From Darksidea phi (taxonomy: Eukaryota > Ascomycota > Dothideomycetes > Pleosporales > Lentitheciaceae), in contig JASJFT010000037.1 of the NCBI GenBank assembly GCA_030770425.1, positions 224,791 to 288,790 on the forward strand: 64,000 nucleotides of DNA, in the 5' to 3' direction. Made by a program: the position numbers and the translations under genes. The notes beneath the pieces were generated by a model, which was not told where the DNA came from, searched no databases, and saw nothing but the letters and a program-made list of their open reading frames with translations. Of the stretch, positions 49,218 to 60,587 are shown one piece after another (position 1 is the first letter of the stretch; every line of letters begins with the position of its first letter).

Positions 49218-50051
49218 ATGGTGTCCGGCTCAAATGTACCCTAGTCTACACAACCGCCCATCTAATATTCTGCTGACAGACGTAGGATTCGAAAACGCCG
49301 CCCATAGTCTCCCTTGCCGCTGGCGGTATGGCAGGCGGCGTTGAAGCATTCACATCCGTACGGATTCTCGATTTGGATAAACTAGAATGAAGCTAATCGA
49401 TGAAAATAGTATCCGATGGAGTTTGCAAAGACTAGAGTGCAACTGAGAAGCCGAAAGGGCATTCCGACGCCGCGGAACCCGTTCTTGGTAGTTACACAAG
49501 TCTATCAAAAGGAGGGATTGCGGGCTTTGTACAAAGGATGCACTGCTCTAGTTGTTGTGAGTGCTTTCCATGCATTCAGCCTATGCTTTTCTTTTCTCGT
49601 TCCTTGTTTTGTATTTGTTATGTCGAGTTTGTTCTGTCCTACGTTGGATCCCTTTCCTGGAGATGCGCGACCATTATCGATACTCCTCAAACGCCGCAAT
49701 CACCAACACGTGTTATAGGGATCCATAGCTAAAGACGGCGTTCGCTTCCTATTCTTCGATCAAATCAAAGCGTCTTTCGCCGATCCTGAAACAGGCACCC
49801 TGTCACCCTTGCGCAACCTCGCCGCCGGCATGACCGCTGGCGTTGTAGCCTCCATTACAGCCGTCACCCCAACGGAGCGCATCAAAACCGCTCTCATCGA
49901 CGATGCGCGCAATGAGAAAAGATTTCGCTCGGGTCTGCACGCGACGAGGGTAATCTGGCAAGAGCATGGAATTTTCGGCTTGTATAGAGGTTTTGCAGGG
50001 ACGACGTTGAAGCACAGTAGAGGTGCTATATTCACACCTTATACACGATAA
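49218..50051 (+). pseudogene. ctp1: Mitochondrial citrate (tricarboxylate) carrier, 3'-truncated
   Basis: The exons are 49218-49235, 49286-49357, 49410-49556 and 49719-50051. All junctions are in frame and give 189 codons before a TAA. Carrier signatures are AAGGMAGGVEAF with YPMEFAKTRVQL (first repeat, Px[D/E]xx[K/R]), KDGVRFLFFDQIK, NLAAGMTAGVVASITAV with TPTERIKTALID (second repeat), and EHGIFGLYRGFAGTTLK. This order is that of the mitochondrial citrate/malate exchanger Ctp1. After GTTLK the sequence leaves the family: twelve unrelated residues, then a stop at 50049-50051, exactly where the AT-rich block begins. The third repeat and about 90-100 residues are missing. A normal carrier of about 300 residues needs three repeats, so this copy should not function. 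The two short 5' exons are less certain. Confidence 0.8.
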
Positions 50052-50346
50052 TAGAGCTGTAGAGCTATATATAGAAGGATAGTACTATTACCTTATATCC
50101 CGTCCTAGACCTACGACTACGAGATTAGGTTTTGTATAGAGAAATAGGAGTTCTAAGCTATTACGCCTCCGTTCAATCTCCGGTGTAAATATACTATTAT
50201 AAGCTATTCTTACGCAAATACCTCTATTTAATCCTCTATATAACTACTTCTTCTATAAGCTATAAGTAAATCCTATTTTACAAACACCTATACTATATTT
50301 CTAGGGGGCTAATTATCTACTCCTACTACTTTCTTAAAGCCTCTAA

Positions 50347-50735
50347 TATAAAATATAGATATAAGTTACTATAAAATATAGACGTAAGTTACTATATAGA
50401 TATAAGTTACTATAAAATATAGACGTAAGTTATTATAAAATATAGATATAAGTTACTATAAAATATAGACGTAAGTTATTATAAAATATAGATATAAGTT
50501 ACTATAAAATATAGATATAAGTTACTATAAAATATAGATATAAGTTACTATAAAATATAGACGTAAGTTACTATAAAATATAGATATAAGTTACTATATA
50601 GACGTAAGTTACTATAAAATATAGATATAAGTTATTATAAAATATAGACGTAAGTTATTATATAGATATAAGTTACTATAAAATATAGATATAAGTTACT
50701 ATAAAATATAGATATAAGTTACTATAAAATATAAA
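50347..50735. repeat. AT-rich tandem array of about 17 units near 23 bp
   Basis: Units share ATATAAGTTACTATAAAAT with two alternating versions, one with GATATAAGTT and one with GACGTAAGTT. A few units are shorter (ACTATATAGAT instead of ACTATAAAATATAGAT). It lies just inside the left edge of the AT-rich block. Confidence 0.85.
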
Positions 50736-53700
50736 TATAAAGAACTAAGTTTAGCTATATAAGTTAACCTAATAGAAAGCGACTAAGTTCCTACTAAAAA
50801 GAATAATAGCTTAGTAGAGTTCTTCTATAGCTATTAATAACCGTCTAAACCTTTAGATTTAGTCTTTTTATTATCTCTTATACTATTTCTACTTCTACTA
50901 TAGTATTAACTAGAGTATAATACTAGAGGTTAATAGGTAGACGGTCTAGGAATATAGCGTAATAAACTACCTTTAGTTAAAAAACTAACGTATTAGTAGT
51001 ATAATAAACGAGTTCTATAAGAGGGAAACGCTTAAATAAATACCTTAGTAACTTTTTATCGACTATTATATTACTTATATTATTAAAGATACGTATAATT
51101 ACCTTATAATTATAGTTATAAGAGTCCTATACTATAATTATATATTTATCTTTCTAAATACCTAGGTCGTATAAAGCTTTCTAAAGCTCTTAGATAGTCT
51201 TATTATTAATTTATTTCTATAAGTCTACTTCTTAGTTAATAGTATAGGTCTTTACGAAGTATATTATATATAGAGACCTTCTATTTAGACGCTACTTATA
51301 CTAGAGTATATAGATAGTATCTAAGACGTTACTAATACTTTTACCCTAATTAATATTTATATAGAGTTATTTCGTACGATTAAAGAGGTTAATAATAGTA
51401 ATCTATAAGAAAAGGACTATATAATCGTTAGAAAATACTACTATTCCTTCTATATCTATAATCTATACTTATTTTATAACTTAGTATTAACGAATAAGTT
51501 CGATATATTTATATAAAAACTCCTACTTTTCTAATAAAATTTCTTCTACTAGTTACTATTTAAGGGGCTCGTACTTCTTTAATATCGATATTATTAAGCT
51601 TAAAGTATTAAGAAGTACTTAAATCTTTTATAAATAATATATATATATTATATATTTCTTACTAGCTAGATAATAGTAGTCCGTAAATATATCGTATATA
51701 GTAGATCTATTAACTAGCTTTTATAAAGCTAGTAGTATAGCCTCTAAATAGTTCTAAGTAATAAGATTAAAGTTATCTAAGAATAGATACTTAAATAGTT
51801 CTAGTAGTTTATTCTTCTAGTATATAATTATTCTAGTTTACTATACTTTCTTAAAGAGCGCTTGGATTAATATATAGTACGACTAGTTCTAGTAAATTTC
51901 TTCTTAAATACTATATCTTACAACTATATTTAGGATCTATATTAGACTAATTAGATTACTATATAATATCTTATAGTAGAAGTACTACGTTAGAGAATAC
52001 TTTCGTAAATTAAAGAATAAAGGATTATCTTCTAGTAGTAGTTAATATAAAAATAGTTCGATATTTATAATATTAATAAGGGGGGATTCTTCGAATTTCT
52101 TCTATAGATTATTAGTATTTCTCTTATTCTAGGACTAAGAAGTAGTAAGGCTTTTACTATATCTATAATAGTAACGGCCGGTATTATTCTATCTTCCGCC
52201 TATTAGAATTACTACGACGGGAAGGAGTATAGTAGAGATACTATCTATCTATCTAATAGCTAAAGCGTAGTTTATAGTAATAAAGTATATAAAGGTAGAA
52301 TAGTCCTCTTTATTATTTAGTAACTTTCGTCTCTCTATTATATTAAATTCTCGTTCCTAGGTTCTAGTATATACTAGATAAAATAGTATATTTAGATATA
52401 TAGAGATAATACTTTTAATCTAAAAACTATATTAGTATATAGCTATCGACTTAAAAGAAAGATATATATATTTAAATATCTCTATATAATATTATAGTAG
52501 ACTATAATAGTTATATTCTTAACTACTAAGAGATAGTATTTAGACTAGAACTTATATAGCGTTTCGTTATTAACTAGAAGAGAATATAATTCTTTTAAAA
52601 CTTTAATTATACTATTTATAAACTATATATTTAAAGTTATTCTATTCTATAAATATAATAATAGAGTATATCGTAAGAAGTTAATCCGTATAGTTAATAA
52701 GATAGGCGAGTCTTTAGGTTTATATTAATAAAACGTATTATATTTCTATCCTAGCCTCTTATAGATCTAGTTAATATCTTCGTTATAACTCTAAATAGAT
52801 ATTAAGGCCGATATACCTATAAAAGGATCGTTCTAATCCTAGTCGATAAGTAATTTCTACCTTAATAATTTACTTATTCTAGTAATAAAGCTATACTATT
52901 AGATTATTTATATTCTAAGTTTATTAATAATAAATTTATATATATTACGATCTATCGATATACTAGTATAACTTTCTTTAATTATTATAGTTAGGTTATA
53001 GATAAAAGAGCGCCGCGATCTAAAGTAAAGTATTAGTAAAGGTATAAGAATAATATAATAGAGGAAGATATAATAGAAGTAAGAATAAACTTAATACTAG
53101 TAGAATAATCTTTAATAGAACGAAGAATTCTATCGTCGGAGGTAGAATATATCTATTAAATTTTTATATAGTTTACTATAGAATTCCGAAGGATATTCTT
53201 TTAGTATAGATATATAATAGTAAGATAGTTACTAATTCTTATACTATTTTTCTCTATCTTAGTAAGAGAAAGTTATCTCTTTCTTTATTATAGGGAGTTA
53301 TACTTAATTTAGAGTAGGATATACCTCGTATAAGTAAGAATAGTAAGCTTATCTATATTTATTAGTAAGGGCTAGTTCTTTAGTAATATAAATAAGCTAC
53401 TTATCTATATATATTAGTAGAGGTAAATATTATACTATAACTACGAAGCCTTAGAAGACTAAAAGTATCTTTTCTACCTTTATATCCTTTACTAATATAT
53501 TTACTATATATATATTAATAAATATATAATATATATTATTCTTTATTTAGTAGATATTACGTACTTAGACTTTAACTAAATATTTATAATTAATAAGATT
53601 ACTCCTATAAAGTCTCTTATTAGATAATTTATATTTTAATATTAAGATTAGACTAAAATTCGGAAATAGCTATAAAAAAAGATAAGGTACTTTATAGTAT

Positions 53701-55589
53701 CTATTAGTACTATAATAAATATAATATTAAAGTAATCTTAGAGTAGAAGAAGATAAACTACTTAACTTACTAATTTATCTCTACTAGATAACTTAACTAG
53801 AGATTTGGTAATTATTACTAATTCGGGTATATCTAGTATATTAGAGAGAGCTAAAAGCTTAGATAGTATATCTATACTAACTTAGTCTTCTTTAAATCTA
53901 GTAGCCGTAATTTAGGAAAAGTAGAAGCTATTTAAGTAGTTAACGCCCGTATTATACCCCTTATCTATAGCCGTCTTCTCTAGCTATAAATCTTCTTTTA
54001 GTATAGGGCTAGTAGTCTTAGTATTATCCTTATTATAAAGTATATATTTAGATAATAAAGTAGTATATTTTATAGAAATATTATCCTTAATTTATCTTCT
54101 ACTAGACTAAGTAAGATCTAGAGATAAAGATAATATAGTATAATTAGATATACGTATTAGTAAATCTTTAATAATAACGAATATCCCGTTAAATAAACTA
54201 TAGTAATAGTATATTAAGGAGCCTTTATATAAAATAGCTCTTCTATAAAGCTTTTATAATTAATATAGTCTTATATATCTATATCCTTATAGTAATATAT
54301 AGTAATTTATAATATAATATAAAAATAATAGTTAAGTATATATAATAAATACTTAGAACTTACTAAAGGTTCTCTTCTTCGAATTATACTTATCTTATCC
54401 TTAACTATATTAATCTTAGCTTATACTAACTATCTTAAAGCTTATACTAACTTTATTCTCTTTAAGTTTATACTAGTTCTATTCTCTTCGATTATTATTA
54501 CTTATCTACCTAAACTATAGTTCTACTTTTATTAAGTAAATAGACTCTCTACTTCCTTCTCTTATATTATAGATAAAAACTATACCTTATATATATATAG
54601 TTATTATACCTTTTCTCCTTAAACTACCTCTATCTTTTTCTATCTTTCTTTTCTTTTTTAGTAGTTTACGATTTTCGTTAAGAGTATACTAGCTACTAGT
54701 AGACTTAGTATCTTTAGTAGTATTAATAATAATATAGAATTTAATAGTTAGGTTATATATCTTTAGAAGACTAATAACTATAGTCTATAAAGATTTATTA
54801 TTATAGATATAAATTATTATATTATTATTAAAAAAAAGGTATATAAGTCGATAGGTCGTCTCTTTAAATAGTACCTACGGATACTAGGAGAGAAGACTCC
54901 GTAGTATCTTAAACTAAATAGCCTTGATATTAATATCCTTAGAACTAAATTTATAATTAGGTCTAAGAATAGATAATATCTATAGCTTATAAGACTAACT
55001 AGGAGACTTTAGTAAAATCTTAAGATACTAATATTAGTAATAATCTTTATAAGGGGGACTCTTTCTATATAGACCCTATTTCTATCTTATATTATAAGGT
55101 ATAACTAGAATAGCCTTACTAAAATTTACTTAGTAGTCTTTTATCTAATTTATAACTATAGTTATAAACTTAATAATTATAATATAAATTTAATAAGTAG
55201 ATACTTTAGACTATACTTTAACTCTATTACTTAGTTCTAACTTTAAGAAATTATAAACCTTATAAAGATACTATTTTATATTTAGTTTAGTAAAGTCTTT
55301 ATTATAAAGATTATCTAGTAGAAGTATAATTATAGCTATATACTTATATAGATAATAGAACTTACTATATTTTAGATTAAAGCTAGTTATAAACTTTTTA
55401 TCTAAGTACTTAATATTTACGTAGCTACTATCTAATTTCTACTAGTTATAGAACTTAATTATAAGAGAGACGTAACTAATATAGTACTTATAATATATTA
55501 GATTCTTCGTATTATCTATATATAGTCCTAATAATAGTATTACTATAAAGAAAGCGCTTTAATAAAGTTTAAGAATACGGGAGAAGTAA

Positions 55590-56060
55590 TCTATAATAGA
55601 AAGCTAATAGAATAGCTTAGAGATAATAGTAATCTATAATAAAGAGCTAATAGAATAGCTTAGAGTAAGAAGTAGTTTATAATAGAGAGTTAATAGAATA
55701 GCTTAGAAACGATAGTAGTCTATAATAAAGAGCTAATAGAATAACTTAAAGTAAGGAGTAATTTATAATAAAGAGCTAATAGAATAGTTTAGAGATAATA
55801 GTAGTCTATAATAGAAAGCTAACGAGATAGCTTAGAGTAATAGATAGTCTATAGTAGCGAACTAATATAATAGCTTAATATAGATAATAGTTTATAATAA
55901 CGAAGATAGCTATTTATAATAGTAAGGATAGTAGTTTATAATAGTAAGGTAATAGTAAGAATAGTTTATAATAGTAAGCTAATATAATAGCTTAATAAGA
56001 GGATATCTAGTAATAAGAGAGAATAGTAGCTTATAAGAGAGAGCTAATATAATAGCTTAG
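55590..56060. repeat. Degenerate tandem array near 43 bp
   Basis: Repeats of AGCTAATAGAATAGCTTAGA followed by a variable part ending TAGTCTATAATAAAG, about eight recognisable units, decaying to the right. It may derive from a minisatellite or from a repeat-coding gene before RIP. Confidence 0.7.
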
Positions 56061-59000
56061 TCTATAATTATATACGGTAAAGGAGTTTATATAGAAATAG
56101 GTCTATAAAATAAGAACTAATATTAGTTATATATTCAACTCGTCTACTACTATAAATTATAAACTATAGTAGATAAGTTAATATATTTCTATTTACTAGA
56201 ATTAATAAACTATTTTAAAGACTACTATCTTATTATATACGGGTTTCTAGAATATAGTACTATAAGAACGAAAGGTAAACGACCTATATAAAAAGATACT
56301 TAGCTATTAATATATATAGGATAGATAGAAATATTAAAAATTAAGTTAATAGTAAGAACGTCTTAATAGTATTTCGAAACTACGAAACTATATTTAAACT
56401 AAATACTATAAGATATTATACTAGTAGGTTTAGACCTTAGTAATATATAAAAGAGTATCTTCGATTAAATAAAAAAGTTTATATTAAAAGAGGTTAGTAA
56501 TAATAAGATTCTTATAACTAGTAATTCTAATATTATAGTATATAAAGATACGCGTAACGCGATATTTAACGAGCTTAAAGGTAATAAATAGTTTAAGTTA
56601 TTTTAGGAAGTCTTTACTAATAAGCTACCTATAGTTAACGTAGAAGTATAGTATATAGTAATACTACTTAGTATTTAAAAAGAGATAATAAAAGACGGAA
56701 GGTCTAAAACTAAGTAAGAATCTAATAAGAGTATATATTCGACTCCGACGTCTATTAGTACTACTATATTATAATTAGATACTAAATAATTATAAAGGGC
56801 TTCTACTAGATTTATAGTTAGTATAAATATAATTAGTATAAAAGACCTAAATAAACTAAGTATAGATTAATAAGTTATACTAACTACTAGTCGATTATTT
56901 AATAAAATCTAACTTAACTTCTATACGATTAGTAAAGGGGCTAAGAAGTTATTCTTAGCTAGGATATCCTTATTTATTAGATTAAACTACGAAGATATAA
57001 TAGCTTTAAGAGAAGATAATAAGATTAGTCTATACTTAGTAGAAATTATAAAACTAAGGTATATTATAAACGAGAATATAAAGATACTTAATTATAGTAT
57101 AAAGAACTTTAGTATATTCTAGCTAAGTAGTAGTAGTCTACTTAAGCTAGGCTCGGATAGTATATTCTAGATAGAAGTATAGCTACTAGTAGATAGTAGC
57201 TATACCGAGTAGAATATAGTACTTATAGTACTAGATATAAAGTAAATAGATATATCTACCTTCTAATCTAATAATAGTAAGATTACTAATAACTATAATA
57301 GATAATAATCTTAATAATCTATATAATATACTACGAAATAAGGAGAGAAAAAAGAAGGTATCGTCGCTATCTCTACTACTACTACGATAACCTAGAGGTA
57401 TAGATATAGCTTCTATAATAATAATATTCGGGATCTAACTATATAGTAGACGAGGCGACTAGATACTTAAATAGTAGTAAAGACGAGGTCGTTTAGCTAA
57501 TATAGGCTTTAAGAGATAATAATAAAGATATAAGTTAGATATTTACTATAAATTATAGTAATCTAACTATATATAATATAGGAGATAATAATATTCTAGT
57601 ATTAGATAAAGGTATTATTCCTAAGCTAATAATACTAGTACTTTTACTATCTTTCTTAGCGCCTATAATCTTCTCTACTAGTATCTTAGACCTAGGTAGT
57701 AAAGATACCGAGGAAGAGAAGTATAATAAAGAGAGTTTTAATTCTCGTCTTACTATTCTAGAAGATCTATTAGATAATAATAAAGAAAGTCTTAATTTAT
57801 TTAAGGATAATAATAATTTCGCCGGTATTATAGCGGATATAAACGCTAATAAGACTAAGATAGAAGAAATAGAACGAATTTAGCTATAAGTTATTATAAA
57901 TTTACTATAAATTTATTATAAAATACTAATATATAATCGCTAGAGTAAACTATATTCTAAATAAAGAACTTAAGTAATCCTACGTATATATAACTTCGAA
58001 GTCTTTTAAAAATATAGTAGATATATTTATACTTAATTACTATCTACTATATACGACGTATAACTATATATTATTCCCTAGGTAATAGAAATTAGTAGAG
58101 AGTATAGGTCTATTTTCTTATTAGTAGTAGTTACTAGACGAGTAACTATACTAGAACGAGGTATTTAGTAATAGTAGTAATAGATTAGAACTAAGTACTA
58201 GAAAGTTATATTCTAACGTCGTTTAACCTATTATACTATACTAGATAACTCGACTAAAAAAGCTAGTCTAATAATTATAATAATATACCTTAGGTTCTAA
58301 ATCTAAGTCTAAAGATAATAGTATATATCTATCTAAAGGTATAAATAGACGATATCTATTATAAGATAAATAGCTACTACTATACCTATATTTAAAAGAT
58401 AATTAAATAAATTAATATATAATACCGAGTAGTTATACTATATTAGCTATTATACTAAATATAGATAGTAATTAGGTAAACTATCTCTTAAATCTATTTT
58501 ACTACGTACTAATACTAGCCTTAGAATTTATACTATTTAGGTTAACTATCGACTATAAGCTAATATATAAGATTATAATATAGAAACTAGAAATCTAGTA
58601 TATAAAAAAAGTCCGAGTTATAAAGCTTAATACCGAAGTAAAGTAGAGAGCGATCTTTAGTAGCGAGCTACTAGAAAACGTATATCTAGTTATTAAGATA
58701 GTAAAGCTAATAACTTTTATAAGTCTTAAATTATACGAGTAGATATAGACGTTAGTATCTATATAGAGTAAAGAGAAGGGAGAGAAAGATAATAACGAAG
58801 ACCTTAGGAAGATAGAGGACTATAATAAATATATAAAGCGATACCGTATATAAGTAGTAAAGAATAGTTAATTAGTAGTAATATAATCTAATCTACTATT
58901 AAAGAATATTCCCTCTAATATAATCCTAGTAAGTACGAGCTATCTAGTCTATTCGATTATAATAGTTATTACGTCGTTAACCTTAGAAATACGTACTAAA

Positions 59001-59940
59001 AGAATAATTATCTAGATAACTTTAAGAAGAAAGTTAAGAAGGAATAATTATATCTAAGATATATACCTTAATAAAAATAAACTAGTCGATATTATACTTT
59101 ATATTTAGGATAAAGCTTATAACTTTATATTTATAATCTCTTAAGTATTCTTATCTTTATATAGTCTATAGGTATTAAAGACTAGATAAGCTTAGGATTA
59201 GTATACTTAGTACTAGCTCCTATCTAGTACGATATAAGAGAATAGACCGAATATTATTATAAACTACTTCTTATATTTTCTTTTAATACTAGAGTAGATA
59301 TCTAATTATAAGGGTAAGTTCTTATATAATAAAATCTAAGAGAAGTATAACTCTATATTATAATATCTCTTATATTAATATAATATAGCTATAAAATTAT
59401 AACTAGATAAATATAGTAAGAACTAGTATATTCGTCTCTATAAGTAGTTTATATATAACTATAAATAAATCCGTATAGATAATACTAAGATAGTTAAGAA
59501 AGCTTAATTATTAGATACTATTTACGATCTAGTAGTAGACCTAGAATTCTAAAGCTATATATCTATTATAGTTAAAATTATCTAAATACTTATAATTAAA
59601 CGAGATAATAAAACTAAAAGACTAGATAGTAAGCTACTACTTATAATAGTAAATATTAAGCTAGATAAGTAGGACGTTATAATCTTATATAATAAAATTA
59701 GTAAATAGTATATTAAATAATTCTCTTACGAGGTTAATAATAAAAAGAAGAAGAAAGAATGTAGGAGAGAAGATAGTATAGATAGATAAATAGGGCTAAG
59801 TTAAATATTACTTATCTATCTTAAGTTATATTATATATTATACGTAGCGAGTAGTATACTATATCTTAATAACTTTTATAGGAAATATAATATTAATATA
59901 TATATAAATTTCTTAAAGGAAATATACTTATATCGGCAAA

Positions 59941-60587
59941 AGGTTCGCTACGAGTTAGCGCGGCTAGCAGGTGGTCCATGCCCGTGGCATGCGCGCTCCA
60001 TGCTCTCCATGCCCCCAATGCTACTCAATGTTACTCAATGTTACTCAATGTTCCCCACGACCAGTCGCCAAATTGCACGCCCATGCAACGCCCATGCAAC
60101 GCAACCCATTCGTATAACTTTGTCGCAAACATGCAATCCTAGCAATCGCGCATAGTAATGTTTGTACTGTGGCTCATAATATGAATGCAATCCTAGCAAT
60201 CGCGCATAGTAATGTTCGTACTGTGGCTCATAGTATGAATTGCCATCGTTCGGTAGGTATTCGTTAAGTATGGGTTATCGCGCTGCGCATTACTAGCTAC
60301 GCTTCATTTCCGTATACTACGTACAGCGATTTAATTATTTTCAGGTGTGTAGACAATAGCAGCCATTATACGCATATTAGGCTTGACACGATATCTAGGT
60401 ATTACATTCATTCCTCTCGTGCCTTGCGTTTCCTGCATTGCTAGTAGTTCATCCATAGTACTAGTATATTGGATGCGTTGGCCTCTCGCACCGTCGTGAT
60501 CCTCAACAGTTAGATTGCTTTATTTATACAGATCTATACTGTGCCCCATAGTATCATTGCCTCAGCTTCCTACCCTTTGCGCATTCA
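59941..60587. other. Repeat-rich flank of the AT block
   Basis: Normal base composition resumes. There are several small repeats: three copies of TACTCAATGT at about 60020-60052, two of CGCCCATGCAA at about 60079-60100, and a 54-bp tandem duplication. Three copies of the TACTGT...AGTA motif lie here. No gene. Confidence 0.6.
60131..60238. repeat. 54-bp tandem duplication
   Basis: Bases 60131-60184 and 60185-60238 are near-identical, with two or three substitutions seen. Confidence 0.9.

Larger units (their letters stand above)
50052..59940. repeat. AT-rich block with saturated RIP signature (degenerate repeat DNA)
   Basis: About 9.9 kb of extreme AT richness. No frame of 60 codons or more exists on either strand, because TAA and TAG occur everywhere. 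By eye, long runs of lines contain no CA and no TG dinucleotide at all; I noticed only isolated exceptions, mostly near the edges (for example 50173, 50281, 53805, 54924, 56134). CG, AG, CT and AC remain common. Loss of CpA and its complement TpG with gain of TpA is the mark of RIP, a fungal defence that mutates duplicated DNA. The block was therefore once a multi-copy element or a nest of elements; I could not recognise which. The switch back to normal composition at about 59940 is abrupt. Confidence 0.85.

Noticed and set aside
50052..59940. Protein-coding remnants or transposase/reverse transcriptase in the AT block
   Set aside because: Stops are too dense and I could not identify a domain with confidence; naming the element would be a guess.
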